Origin: Hirudo medicinalis
Lineage: Eukaryota > Annelida > Clitellata > Hirudinida > Hirudinidae
Assembly (NCBI GenBank): GCA_011800805.1
Contig: MPNW01000095.1
Span: 94,540-158,539 of the forward strand
DNA length: 64,000 nucleotides
Reading direction: 5' to 3'
Shown: positions 1 to 20,690 of the stretch, one piece after another
Layout: each line of letters starts with the position of its first letter
Position numbering within the stretch: position 1 is the first letter of the stretch
Notes under the pieces: generated by a model
What the model was told of the DNA's origin: nothing
The model's input: only the letters and a program-made list of their open reading frames with translations
Databases searched by the model: none
Made by a program: the position numbers and the translations under genes

Positions 1-1126
1 CAATACCTCTGTCCATTAATGCTAGAGGTGAGAACAGAAATTGCAGTCAGTTTCTCACTCAATTTGTTGTTCGCTATGCTCCTCACAACATGCTGGAAAA
101 GCTGAGATTCTGGGAATGGAAAAGTTCTGAGGGATTCCCTCACTAGAACTTCCTGGTTCACTGGAAAACCATCTGATAACCTGCTCTTGACAAGATGTTT
201 CATCCAACTCTCAAGATTGTCTTGCATCTTAGCTTGGAATTTTGCAGCTTCTTTGAGTACCATAGAAATGTAATGAAACCTGAGAGCCATAACCTCATCT
301 GTTTCTTTTTTTTTAATCATCTTCTCACACAAAAGATCCAGCACTTTAGTAACCTTGTCAGATGAAGTCAAAAGTTCAGGTGACTCCCTTAGAACGAATG
401 AGAGCCTGACAGGATTGAGGTTGACAGTCATGCAATATTTGTACAAAGGACTGGAGAGGCTGGGTGGGAGTTTCGGTTCATTATCGCCTCCTCTAGGCTT
501 GCAGTAATAATCGATTTCTTCTATTGAAAAAAAGTTGTTTATGAGGGTTACTATTTCATGCCTTCCAACAAATCCAGCCATCTGAGAAGCAGTTCGTTTC
601 ACAGAGTTCTCCGTAGTAGTAGATGCTCCATTCTCCAGCAAAAACCTCACCACCTAAAAAATGAAATAAAGAGATTTGGTAATTGACCACAAGCGTGATT
701 ATAATAATATTTATCTTTGACAGCTTTCATATTCTTGTTTTCTTTTGTTTTTGTCGTGTATAAAATAATAATGGAAAAACATATGCCAATAAGGAATTCA
801 GCCCTTAATAAATATTTAAAAAAAAACAAAGTCCATCATATCCTTACCTGTTTGTCTCCTGAAAGAGCTGCAAACATCAAAGCGGTGTATCCGTGGTTAT
901 GAAAGTTTGCATTTACATTTGCTCCGTGCCTTAATAGCAACTCGCACATTTCCAAATCAGCCTTGTAGGCAGCATGCTGGAGAGGAGTCATTCCATCATC
1001 GTCTAAGCAGTCCACTGCAACTCCCTCCGCTAATAACCTGCGGACATTTTCAATATTTTTATTGTTCACGCTTTCTTTTAATTCCTTTTCCAGTGGTTTT
1101 GCGCTGGAATCCACGGCTTCAGACAT
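1..1126 (-). CDS. ANKMY2: ANKMY2, ankyrin repeat and MYND zinc-finger protein (5' part)
   Basis: Exons on the minus strand are 848..1126 (start codon at 1126) and 1..653, which runs past the window edge. Donor and acceptor are consensus. The N-terminal half carries ankyrin repeats (DDGMTPLQHAAYKADLEMC, then HGYTALMFAALSG), followed by the family-specific region with NNFF, KLPPSLSSPLYK, LCEKMIKKKETDE and LSDGFPV, in the order seen in vertebrate ANKMY2. The MYND zinc finger that should follow lies outside the window. The family is known to bring adenylyl cyclases to cilia and thereby tune Hedgehog signalling. Exon 2 is one long uninterrupted frame of more than 215 codons. Identity rests on similarity through both exons, so I am confident of the family although the C-terminus is unseen. 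Confidence 0.93.
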
Positions 1127-1471
1127 ATTTTACAAAAATAAATAATGGTGTTTAAAAGTACAATCACTCAATCATTTATTTATTTAATAATTTTCATTTA
1201 ATGTAAATAATTTTAAACGTATAATAATTGTATACGTTTAATAATTTAAGTTACAAGTAAATATTATATTATTATTAATAACATTATTGTAAATTTTTGT
1301 AATTTAAGTTGAATTTATGTTTAACAATTTGATAAAATTCAACAATTATTATAATCAATTTAGTTAAAAAATTATTATATATAATCTTCAATATCAATAG
1401 TTATCAAATTAAAAGTGAAAAGCGCAATTTAAAGTTTGTTTTTGCTAGCACACTGCGAGAGTTCATGAAGA
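1127..1471. promoter_or_regulatory. Shared head-to-head promoter interval of ANKMY2 and ERI3
   Basis: About 345 bp separate the two divergent start codons. The interval is extremely AT-rich (runs of AATAATT and TTATTATAT type) with no ORF. It must hold both 5' UTRs and both promoters, or one bidirectional promoter. I see no convincing TATA box or other named element. Confidence 0.55.
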
Positions 1472-3574
1472 ATGATTAAACAAATATTAACTCAGTCTTT
1501 GATTAGGAGCAAGCACTTGCTTCACATAAGCAAAAGAAATTTCATCAATAAGTTGAGTGCCGCTACTCTTAAGGCATCTGACATGGAAGGGAGATCGCCT
1601 TTCGATTACTATCTCGTTCTCGATTTCGAAGCAACATGCGAGCATGGTACTCAAATAGATCCACAGGTATTTATTTATAGTAATTATTTATTTAAATGAA
1701 CTTAAGACTAGTTTCTCTGTTTATATAGTAATTCAATGTTTATAGTAATTCACAATGTAATTGTCATAAAAATGTTCTTTCAGGAAATAATTGAATTTCC
1801 AGTTCTCAAAGTCAACGGGAAGACTTTCAAAACAGAATCCCAATTTCATCAGTATGTTCGTCCAGTGTTCAATACACAGCTAACGCCTTTCTGTTCAGAA
1901 GTAAGTTTATTAAGGTTTGATATTTTGTGCAATTTAGTTATACAAATGTTATAATCATCAGGAAAAATGTTATACTTATAATCAGTAAATGTAACATCCT
2001 AAAATTTTAGATTTTAGTTGACAGGAATTATCCAGCAACAGGTTGATGAACAGCAAGACTTCAATGCTACATTAAAGGTACTTCTTAATTTGAATAATTA
2101 TTTTTCCAATCTGCCATCTGTTTAATGAAAGCCTGCAAAGGTATTGTCAATTGTTACAGTTATTTTATGATTTCAAGGTATTTCATGAATGGATGAGACA
2201 GGAAGGATTGTTGAGGGAAGATATTTCTTCAATTTTTGTTACTTGTGGGGATTGGGATCTCAAGACAATGTAACATTATTAATTTTATTGTTTATTTTAA
2301 ATATTCTGTCATAAATACAAAATTGCTCAGAGCTAAAGTTTTAGTTTGCTTCTTATTCTTAAATTTAATTTCAATGACTATAAAGCAAATATAATTATAA
2401 TTTCATTTGTAGTTATTTCATTCTATTAAACTGTCAGGCTAAGGCATCAATGTCAGCTGAGTGGCTTAGAAATTCCACCTTACTTCAACAGATGGCTCAA
2501 CATAAAAAAGGTGATTAATGCTGGGAAATGTGTATCATAAGAAAGTCTATTTGAGAAACTTTAATGACTTCATAATTTGGATGGTTATGGATTGCAAGAT
2601 GCTTCACTGTAATCAAGCACATTTACACAACCATGCATGTCATTTGCTCATCTTGCAATGTGTACTAATCTGCTTGAGTATTCCTCAAATCATGCTACTG
2701 TGAAATAGCATATCACCTATTGTAATTTAGAGTCAAGACCTACAATTCTTTATAACGAAATTATCAATGATTACAATGTAAGTTATGATAAATATATGTA
2801 AATGAATTCTGTTTTCAGATATTTTGTGACCTCACAGGCATATTCCCCAAGGGCCTCCCTGGCATGCTGACATCTCTCAAACTCAAGCATACTGGTAGAC
2901 TCCATTCTGGGATAGGTGGGTTTTACTTTTGTTATTTCTATGCATAATTAGGCTCAACCAGTTAATTCAATGCATCCTCATCACTAATGCTTGCATGCTT
3001 CATCTTTTTTGGATTCTTCACATTGACACTTTCTCAGTGTGAAAAATAACAGCCAAGAAATCACAGCTCAGCCACAAACTGATTCTGTTAATTTTGAGGC
3101 TCTTTGGAATTGATCCCAGTGTTTGCAAGACATACTGCTGCACATAAGAACGAAATGTATTTATGTAAATGTATTGTACTCGTAATCCAACTGCTGAGCA
3201 TATTTTTTCGAATACTTTCACCAAGAGCTTCAACATTTACGTTGAATAATAATCTATTATTATATCCTATTATATATATATGGATTGTGTGTACTTGCAC
3301 AGACATAATCTTGATCAAAGAAAATGAGTCCCCAGTCTCAGATGTATAATTCCACTTATCTAAAGTGATTCTTTATAATGTTATCGTTGCATTCACAACT
3401 CTCATTAATGTGATGAAAGCTGTAGCACAAATTGTCACACGATGCATAAACTTAGAAAACTCTTAATCAGATGACTGTGCCAACATTGTGGAGGTCATGA
3501 AGGAGCTACACAGAAGGGGCTGCCACTTCAGAAGCACGAGTAGCTTAGCTGATAAAGGCTCATTCGGATTTTAA
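1472..3574 (+). CDS. ERI3: ERI3-like DEDDh 3'-5' exoribonuclease
   Basis: Seven exons: 1472..1666, 1784..1900, 2018..2077, 2178..2269, 2438..2510, 2819..2915, 3471..3574; 245 codons plus stop, all phases consistent. Predicted catalytic residues are Asp51 and Glu53 (LVLDFEATC), Asp149 (VTCGDWDL), and His208/Asp213 (HSGIDDC), completing the DEDDh set. EIIEFP, QLTPFC-type and YFNRW-type blocks follow the order of human ERI3 (prion-interactor PINT1). Family members trim RNA 3' ends with two metal ions; the substrates of ERI3 itself are poorly known. The first 37 residues are rich in Lys/Arg, Ser and hydrophobics with few acids, resembling a mitochondrial presequence; a second Met at residue 38 would remove it. 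A poly(A) signal AATAAA is at 3623..3628. Confidence 0.93.
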
Positions 3575-5416
3575 TTGAAAAACTTACTTTAAACATTTTA
3601 AATTTTTAAATGAAAGAGTAAAAATAAATTTTGCGAGCAACCACTTTTTCGGACTCTTTATTACAAAAACCTACTAAAAAAAAAATTCTACTGAATTTGG
3701 GCTTTTGTAGCACTAAGATAACACCTGCCAACAAAATGAATTTAGAACTCTACTCATGCCGACCTCCTGCTACACAACATAAGCAGACAATGAACATCTT
3801 TACTGAGGCGAGACTGGTCACAACAAAATAATTGAATTTTAAGGATATTTGACAAGAGTAGAATTACCAAGTCTTCTCGAGATGATTCCATAACATATTG
3901 GATATTGAGCTGCTCGAAGACATCACTTTAAGTTTATTTTTACCAAGTTTATTGAGAATGTTATTCGCAATCAGAGACATGAACACGGGGTTCTGTGACG
4001 TCAGGACAAATCATCGTGCGACGTCACTGAAAAGCATTTTCTGGAAATGGATGAATTAAGCTAAGTTCCAGGTGAGCAGTTTTGTTAAGAATCACTTGTG
4101 GTCCCACAAACTTCAATAGTTTTGACAATGAAAGAAAAATTGTCAAAATGTAAACATTGCCATGTGAAAGCCCTTCTGGAAAGGGAATGAGAGTTGAAAC
4201 AATAGATGGCCACATCAAGTGAATGGGGTAATGACCACATTAATGGGACGTTATCAAAGTGAGACACAATTAGATCACTTTGCAAATCGCTTTTAAATTA
4301 TAGTGAGCTTCAAGACAGCGTCAATAAGCAATAAACTACATCGATCACTTTAGTGGTAGATCTCACTTGGTACTCTTGCATCGACCACAGAGACCAAAGC
4401 TACTTGTTTTCATGGAAATATAAAAATAGAATCAATCTACATGATTGGCTGCTAAAAATAGTACTTTTGATCATGGAAGAATATCATTACATTACACAGC
4501 GGTACATAATTAATTAGAACAAGAATTTCAGCAAGTAAACATGCACCGACGTTAACACGTGGAAGGCAGTGAAAATAGATGGGAATAACAATGTTCAATG
4601 TGAGTGAAAGTTAGTATTTACAAACAACAGCATCAATTCCATCGCAAACACGATCATCTCGAATAATTAAACATGGATCCAGAGAAAGATATACACCCAG
4701 AAATGAATTATTCACGATTTTCAAATCTGGTAAACGCTTACAAAAAAAAAAGGGAAATTCGGTAACTTTTCCAAAACAAGCAAGCATCTCTTATTAGAAG
4801 CCCTTTTTTTTTCAGAGGAGGACTTGTAATTCATTAAAGTTTCGGATTTCAGTGATGCACATACATTAGCCACTCTACAAGTGAGCAAGTTCGTGAATTT
4901 ATTCAAATTTAAAATAAAATTACGGGGTGTGCAGAAGACTTTTGATTTCAGTGGACTCAATGAACCTTAGAAAAAATGAGTTCAGAGGTCGGTCAAAAGA
5001 TCGACTGCAACAACCTCAAGAATGTTTCCAAACAATATCACAGTAATTTGGGGTAAGAATTTTATAAGGAAAGTTTGAAACAACAGCAGGAATGAGGGAG
5101 TGCACCTGTTGATGGTTGCACATCGTAACCTAACACGGCCATCAATAACATCGAAGAGGGGACAAAAGCAAACAGATGCAGAAAATAAAGCATATTTTCA
5201 TTAGAAAATGCATCACTGCAGAATTAGATGCAAAATTTCACTCATGAACTAATCTGCCAGAGGTTCAAATCAAATATTCCTCTGGAGTCTCACAAATAAA
5301 TTTCATGGGCATTTAATGTTGAACACTTTTTGGTCCTTGAGCCACGTTATAAAGGCCCACTAAGCAGTTACATGAAATCTGGAGTTCTTTTCAACTTGGA
5401 AACGAATGTCCTGCGC
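3575..5416. other. Convergent intergenic region between ERI3 and PPP1R16
   Basis: It holds the 3' UTR of ERI3 (poly(A) signal at 3623) and, on the minus strand, the 3' UTR of PPP1R16 (a possible AATAAA complement at 4898..4903). Short ORFs here show no family signature and no splice-linked continuation. I see no RNA gene or transposon. Confidence 0.5.
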
Positions 5417-12457
<7,041 letters not shown>

Positions 12458-13612
12458 CTTTTAGATTGCACAATCCGATGCAGGATGAGGATGATGCTGA
12501 AGAATTGATGTTTCTGCTTTAGATGTCTAAAGAAGGTGAGGTACCTCTCGTCACTTTATTCCAGTCGAGTCTCTCGGATCCTTCTTTAATTAGAGCTTCA
12601 GAACTCTGTGAAGCAAAATTCTTTTTTCTCTTTCAAAAGTTTTGTGTTGCTGCGAACAAGTCAAATCCAGGGTGTCACAATGCCACATCTGCACTTTCCA
12701 TGGTGCTATTTATCTTTAAATGATCTACCGAGGGCTTTTTGCAGTCAGCACTGAGTTAACATAGGCTGTTTTTAAGTACTCTCTAGTTTCTGTGAAATAA
12801 ATGGCATAAGGAGTTTTTACATTGATTGGCAATCTCATTCATTCTGTTTTAACAAATTATTAACATTAGGATTATATTGACGACTTGTAATTTCACAAAA
12901 TCACATAAATTTAGAGAAAAAAACAATTTATTTCATTTCCATGCTAATAGCTTCAGTGAGATGATGATTGCATCAAATTTCATCATCCATTCTTACATTG
13001 TCATGAACCACAACATCACTATTAAGTATCTCTGGCATCCTAAACAGCAAATGGCTTGCACCAGACCAAACTGTTTATATGCACTGAAAGACCCTTCTCT
13101 TCTGAATGGTGGAAATTGGATGCTAGATTAATCATGAGAAGCAGAAGAATGCACAAAGGTGATAAAAGCACATCAATTCAAGGTTTCAATTTCCAGTTTT
13201 GAGGATCAGATGTGTCCACAATGAAGAAGATTCATCATTAACCGTTTAAATCCTCTCAGGCAAAAGCTAAGCTAAGAAACTACCAGTCACAGCCACAAAG
13301 ATGCAAGAAATATGCAAATAAACTTTTGAAAAAATCTGGATTTGGTAAACAACTACTCAAAATTCATCAAGACATTATTTTTGTGTACCTAGGTAAGCAC
13401 CAAGATTACATGTTGTTTACCTAAGCTGTATCGACAAAATGTCAGCAAAATATTTAGATCAGGCACTTCAACCAACATTCAGCTGTATGAGAGGAAAGAA
13501 TTAATCAAGCTGCTGTGGCAGTGATCTAGGTTAACCAATCAAGATGCAAGAATAAGCATGGCCTCCATTCGTCCAGACCATTACCACTTTTAGTATTGTT
13601 TTTGGTAATCAT

Positions 13613-13785
13613 CATCATCATTATTATTATTATTATTATTTTTATTCAAAGTCAAACTCGGCTGATTGCAGCCGGATAAAATAAAAGCCAAGTCTCATCC
13701 AGAGACCTCAGACAGTACGAAAGAAAGAAAAAAAAAAAAAATTCATTATTATTATTATTATTATTACTATTATTATTATTTTATT
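13613..13785. repeat. Paired ATT microsatellites around an A-tailed segment, SINE-like
   Basis: ATT tracts at about 13613-13640 and 13745-13782 flank a non-repetitive segment of about 90 bp that ends in a run of A. An A-tailed short segment bounded by simple repeats suggests a small retroposed element, but I see no clear polymerase III box, so this is weak. Confidence 0.35.
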
Positions 13786-13989
13786 TTCCCGAGCAATCAT
13801 TCAAAATCCATCTGTCCAAATAAATGAACCACTGCATACAATTTTTAGAGTCCCCAAATATGGCTCAGATCTTGTGGGACTGCAAAAGTGAATACAACTT
13901 AACCAAATAACTTAAACTATGCTTGCACGATTCATCGTGAATCAAAATCAAAAATAACTCAAAGAACAAAAAATTCTAGTTCTGTCAAT

Positions 13990-14650
13990 TCATTCGACTG
14001 CTCTTCTGTACGCAATGGCACGGAATGCCCCAGGTTGTCCCCTGATCCTTACTTCTTGCTTCCTCCCTTCTTATTGACTTCTTTTAATATGTCTGCAAGC
14101 AATTTCTTGCAGTCATCTCTGTCTTCCTTTGACTGAATCAAGGCTTAGGATAACTTTGTTGAAGCTTTCACTATCTTTCAAATTGCTGCTATTATTCAGG
14201 ACCATGTTCTTGGTTTCTAAGCTTTCAACGAGGGCCTTGGTTTTGAAGATTCTTCAACTTTTTTGCCAATTCTGAAGAGTTACAAGATTTCTTTTTCTAT
14301 TTTTTCCTGTTACTTCTTTCAGGAGCTTTGACACAGTTCTTTTTCTTTTGACTTTCCAGCATCTTCTGTCAAATTGTAGACTATGATGTTGTTCTGTCTT
14401 CTTTGTCTGTCACTGTTCATTTCTATTTTTGAGTTTGTGTCCATCACCGATCCTTGGACTTTCTCAATATCTGTAATCAAGGTTTCGACCTTATTTTCAA
14501 ATAAACTGGACCATCATTTGGTTTCTTGTTTGTTCTCAGCCAACTTTTTTATTGAAACTTTGTTCAACTCATTCAAGTTTTGCTAAAGCTCTTCAGTTTG
14601 TTTTCCTTGCTCTTTAATGTTTCCTGAAGTTTTAATGTCAATGTCCTGTT
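13990..14650 (-). mobile_element. Decayed LINE ORF1-like (nucleic-acid-binding) relic
   Basis: Minus-strand translation gives broken blocks typical of the coiled-coil/RRM-like ORF1 of non-LTR elements: RQRRQNNIIVYNLTED, then an FRIGKKVEESSKPRP-type block and a REDRDDCKK-like block spread over different frames. Several stops and at least two frameshifts separate them, so it cannot encode a protein. Assignment rests on the RRxNNIIVYNL and RIGKK..RP signatures; the clade is undetermined. Confidence 0.5.
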
Positions 14651-17600
14651 ACCGAAATTAATTCTATCAGCCTTTTAACCACAAAGTTTTAAGGAATTCG
14701 AGCACACACAACTTGTTTACACGAGCTTCTTCTTTTTATTATTATTATTATTACGTTTAATCGCTGTTTTGGCTGTAATAACACTGTTTGTCTTTGTCAA
14801 TTTAACAAAACAATAGAGTCCTGCAATAAATGCAATGAGTGTTTTGCTGAGCTCTGCTGAAAAAAATTGGGTATGGTTATAAAAATGCTACCCTCTCAGT
14901 GTACCAATCTCGTATCTTACATTGTCTGCCATCCCAGTCGCATTAACCACCACTGTTAACGATTACAGAGCTCTAACGAGTACAAGCTGGTTTTATTGAA
15001 CAATGAAAATGCTGAGGTTGATATCAAAACATAATTGATAAATAGAGTAAATATTATAGTTTATATCTGTTACAACCATTACTCTCAGCATTCCAAAAAT
15101 TGTTTTTAATAAGATCAATACCATCAAAGATAAGTGACTAACTAATAAAGTCTACCAATAAGACAAGCAAGGTACCTTGATGATGTCATAAAGGGCCAAG
15201 CTAGCTGACATCAATCAATGTGATATTAAGACAAGGCAAAAACCATCTGAAAACCTCCAACAACTTTCAAATGACTTATTATAAAAATTAAGTGACTGCA
15301 TGGCCAAGAGTCAACTACAAATGCCATCAGAAACTTACCCTGACTTCATCATTGAATGAAAAAGCAGAAATATTTGGCATCTTTAAGATTGGAGTCCAAT
15401 GATTTTAAGTACAATAAATAACAAACACATGAAACTTATTATTTAAATGTGTTTGGCAACTATTACTAATGTCATTATATTATTACTAATGTCACTACAT
15501 TATTATCTGTGTCATCAGCATGACAATAATAACATTAGTTAATCTACATGGAGCCACAAGCATCACAAACTTTAAATATAGACATGTTAAACAAACTTGA
15601 ATCTGTCCAAAAATGGCTAAAATGCTGAGATGATCACTTTCCAGAACAACAATCAAAAGCAAAGGTTTCAGATCATTTAAGAAAATAATGATGTTCATCC
15701 ATCTGTAAAATTGAAATTGAATCCTTCCATTCAACTAATCAGCAACAGATTCAAGTCACCATGATGAAAATATTATCAATGATGATGTTGCTAATTGTTA
15801 AGTCAACTTGTTCAAACCAAATCAAATTAAGCAGGTCTTATGGCAGACCTGGATTTTCGTGTGTGGCCAGTTTATTTCCCCCTTCATATTCATATTTTGG
15901 ATACTTTGTAATGACTTGTAGCTTCTTATATTACAAGATGTAGCTTTGTTGTTCTTTGCCTTGTTACCATTAGCATTAATATTATCATTATTCTAATTTG
16001 TTGTATGGTTGCCATGGTTTGCATAAAGTGTGTTGCATGCCAAGCTTGGATACTTCTGCAGTAAAAAATCAACCCAAACAATAAACAAAAATAAACAAAA
16101 CTCATATATAAAATCAGATGTGAATGTTGAAAGGATAAAATAGCTTAAATTAAAAAAAAATAATAAAACTATAGTTTGACATTTGGAAAAAAACTATAAA
16201 CATATAATTACAATGCAAATGAACAAACTTCAAACATTTTGCTTAAACATAAGAAAACTGCCCTTTATGTTCTAGTTTTGACATTTCAAAATCTCCACAA
16301 TTCAATAAGATGTGGAAGCATTTCGTTATTTCAAGGATGACCATTGATGATGTCAATCACAACAAGTCTTAAAACCATGCTGCAAAATAACCTAACTTAA
16401 TGATTGCAATACAGAATGATTAACAACTCATTCACAAAAAACAAATTTCTAAACATTAGAGATTAGGACAGTTCAAAACAATGTCAGATCAAAAATCAAT
16501 TGTGAAAAAAATTGCATCTTTGTAGTCAAAATTGTTAATTAATTATTTGTCACAAAACTTCCAATGTTCAAAATTTATTTTCTCAGAAGAAAAACAAATC
16601 TCTAAGTATACCTGTTCAAAAATCCTTTAATACAGCCTAAAATGGGTTAAAACATAACAACAAAAATTATTATTAATTAAAAATCTATTTTATCCATGTT
16701 GATCTAACAACTCTGGATTGCAAATACAATTCAACTCAATGATTATAAATTGAAAGCTTTTGCAGTGTGTTGTTGAAATATTTAAACCTAATATGATATT
16801 GCTATATGCCTAAAAAACAATTTATTATAACCAAAATTCTCTTTTGATAATTTTATTTTCTGTGCCAAACATTCTCAATATTTATTTCAAGACCAAATCA
16901 ATCCTGAAACATTTTCAAGGATCTCACCTTCAAAACAAGTCACTACAAATTAAATATCTCACAATCTTCAGCAAATATTTATTTTTTTTAATTTAATCCA
17001 AGGGTGTGCCTTTACGAATTCCAAAATTACAATCTACAAAGATTTAGGGCCATACAAGGCTATAACAATCAGACTACGTCACAGTTGACATTATTCCCAA
17101 TCATGAATAAGTAGCTATGATGTCCTCCTTTCATAGTGGCGTATACATTTAGCAAGCCTCTACACAGCAAAAGAATCATAGCAAGATGGTTTCAAAAAGA
17201 AGTAATCAACATACATGAGTATGTCTGTTAGTCATCCAGCTGCTAACCAAGGGAGAGATTGATTGTGTTAAACTTTCTTGAATATATAACCATTTATATA
17301 GGTCATGTATAAGAATATCTAATCAAATTTTAATATAAAATTAGACCATTGTTGACAATTTAAAATTAATCACTGAGAACAGGTGCCGAAACTCCAAGCG
17401 CATAAAAAAAAACTAAATGGCAAAAAGGAATCAAATCTCATCAAATGCCGTCACATGCCTTTTAACATTGCATTGTTATCAGAAGCATTGCGCAAAATTC
17501 AAAGAAACAACAACAACCCAAGTCAATACAACTCACCAATCTCCGTCAACTATTCACGGAACTGAAATAAACATTCTCAATTGGACAATTAAAGTCAAAG

Positions 17601-19043
17601 ATTTAACAAAGTGCCCGGAATATGCTTAGCGAACTGATGCAAAATATGATTGATGATACTTCTTAAATGAAACTAGATGGAAATTTCGAGAATCCTTATT
17701 TTCGAAAGGCGAAGCGCGCCCGAACGAATTACATGAACAATTTGGCAGAATTGGCCAGGCAAAGTAAAACAATAAATTGCCCGCAGCTATAATGACCACA
17801 ATGCCAAATTTGGCCTTTAAGTGGTTCTTCTTTCGGAGAAAAATTTAATTTAAAAAAATATTTGCTCAGCAATTGCACCATCTAAATGATGAATAATATC
17901 ATAAACTTGTGCTACAATTACCAAATGCTTATAATTACACACACGAATCTGAAATTTCGAATAAAAAGCAAAATAAATTAATTAATAATTTTAGCCAATG
18001 TCATTAAATTATCTTTTGTGATAGAATTTACAAAATCATATGCCGAATAACTTATTAAATATTTGTTTCAATAATGTTCTTAAATCATCTTTCACTTTAC
18101 TCCTGGAAGTTCAAATATTTAAAAAGTACTTTACAAATTATTCCCTTTCAAGTTTATCTATTCTTAAATTATTTTAAAATCTTAAATGGATTTTGTCATC
18201 ATTGTTTCTGTAGGACTAAGTTTCTGTAATCATGGTTACGCTAATTATGTCAATTGGTTTGAATCATAAACAATTTTTAAATTAAATTTAAAGAAGTGAT
18301 ATCATGCAGCCAGCATCATCATGCTTCATTTCGTGGTTAAATTTATGTCTCATTCGAAACGTCTCTACCTACATCACCCAAGAATTTTCTAAGGTGCCTC
18401 AACCACTCACAAGTGGTTTGAAAGATTTCTCTCAATCTTAACAAGTATTGAATTATAGCGAAAACAGTTTTCAATTTTTATGTAACGTAATAAAATATTA
18501 TTGAAAGGGCCGAAAGGTCTTAGTAGAAGACTGGCGATTGAATTGCAAATAAAACCTAAACGTTTGTATTTGTTTCCATAACTTTTTTAGCAAACGCTGG
18601 ATCGTTTATTGCTAAAGATATCGGGAATTCGTTACTTTGAAAAAGTCAAATTAAAACAAAAGAAAAAAAGGAAACTCCCACAAAGTATAGTATCATGTAT
18701 CATCGTATTTATCATTGCCTTCATTATCAGCGTGGTGATAACTGCAGTCGTTCTCAAGATATCGCCGGTTCGATACGTCAACGTCACGCATGATTGGATT
18801 CGCGTCACGCTTCTGGTGCAAATCAGCTTCCTCCATTCAAAGCTTTGCATGAAAAATTGATTCCCATGTCTCAAACTTCTAAGTAAGGAGTCTTCATTCA
18901 ATTTCCCCTGATACTGTTGTGCTTGTTGGGTTCTGAAATAAAAAAAAAGATGGAACAAAAAAATTTTGAAGCTTCAAGTTTTAGACAAATTTGTAGTCAT
19001 CTGTTTTAAAAACGATGATGATGATGATGGTTATGACTAATGA

Positions 19044-19298
19044 CTAATGATGATGTTGATCATGATCATGATAAGCACTGGTGATGAAAATAATAAATAA
19101 ATAAATAAATAACTTATGTCGAAGAAAGTTTATTAGCAAGCGATGATGATGATGATGATGATGATGATGANCTAATGATGATGTTGATCATGATCATGAT
19201 AAGCACTGGTGATGAAAATAATAAATAAATAAATAAATAACTTATGTCGAAGAAAGTTTATTAGCAAGCGATGATGATGATGATGATGATGATGATGA
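19044..19298. repeat. Perfect 127 bp direct repeat flanking a single N (assembly gap)
   Basis: Bases 19044-19170 recur exactly at 19172-19298 with only an N between. Each copy runs from a CTAATGATG start through an AAAT microsatellite to a 30 bp GATGAT tract. Two exact copies abutting a one-base placeholder are best read as overlapping contig ends that were never merged. Confidence 0.9.
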
Positions 19299-20418
19299 CC
19301 ATCTGACTTCCATCCATCAAAGACTTAAACTCCACTTCAGACTCCTTAATGACCTTCAGTTGATGGACTTGCAGTAAACAATTGCACGGTTCTTTGGGTC
19401 CACTTTTTGCTCTTTGCTTTAGTTTATCTCCTGATTGCTTTATCGCTCGGACTTATCTATTCGAAGCCTAAGTTACTCTCTAAATATATCATTACTTCCT
19501 CTTTTTCTAAATCATCCACCTCTTCCCTCAGCGGATTGATTGATGGATGGTGACTCTTATTTTTAATTAAAGCAACCAAATGTTGCATGAAAAACTTCAT
19601 ATTTGTAAAAAGAAAAAGCCAAAGATATTCGTCTTGGTTCCTGAGGTGGATTTTGAGCGGGGGGGGTCGAACTTCTGTACGTGAGAATCTTCCGGATTAG
19701 CCATATTTCGGGAATCTTCCATTGATGACTCATCGATGTAGTTTGGATTCAATAGCATGCGATGAAAGAAGTGTTACTACAACTTTAGAGCGGTTCCAGT
19801 AAAGCAACAAATAGTCTTGAACGCACAACACGAGTGGTAAACATGGTAAATGGTAAACATATAAGTGGTAAACATGGTAAATGTTAAACATGTAAGTGGT
19901 AAACATAAATTTAAATTAAACTAGGTAAAGGTATGCATACTTTTTAATTAATTGTAGTATGACATACAATTACATAACTGCTACTTATAATTAGTTTACC
20001 TTATTCTTTCTTGATATTGGAAACACCACAACATACAGTCATTTTATACGCCTGATTATTGACGTTAATTTTTCAAAGTTTTTTGACTTTTACTTAAAAA
20101 TAACTTTATATTCCTTTTGTTCCGAATACTTCATTTTCATTTTCCATTTGTTGACCCGAACGGTGTTAGAGGCCTAGGTAGGTCCTTCTGTTTTTTATTT
20201 AATTGCTATGCATTATTTTTTATATTTATTTAATTAATTAGTTATGCCATATTAACTATAATGAAATAAGGTAATCAGGATAATAAAGTTTAACCTGAAG
20301 CAATGACAAATTCTACCAAGCGGATTTTTGTAATTAAAATGAAAATCTCACAATGAAACGAAAACGAATATTTGCAGAATGGAGTCCTTTGGCTGGATAG
20401 ACGGATACAAAAGCTTGG

Positions 20419-20690
20419 GGATGGATGGATGGATGGATGGATAGATGGATGGATGGATGGATGGATAGATGGATGGATGGATGGATGGATGGATGGATGG
20501 ATGGATGGATGGATGGATGGATGGATGGATGGATGGATGGATGGATGATTCATCTATCGCGCAGGATGAGTGATTGGATGGTTGAATAAANGGATGGATG
20601 GATGGATGGATGGATGGATGGATGGATGGATGGATGGATGGATGGATGGATGGATGGATGGATGGATGGATGGATGGATGGATGGATAGG
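20419..20690. repeat. (ATGG)n tetranucleotide arrays broken by a gap
   Basis: Two arrays of ATGG/GGAT units (about 20419-20545 and 20592-20690), with a few ATAG variants, are separated by a 45 bp unique spacer and one N at 20591. The true array length is unknown. The open frames reading Ile-His-Pro-Ser repeats are products of the repeat. Confidence 0.95.

Noticed and set aside
18609..18860. 83-codon ORF with Lys-rich start and hydrophobic segment
   Set aside because: Overlapped by an equally long antisense ORF, no homology recognised, no upstream gene structure.
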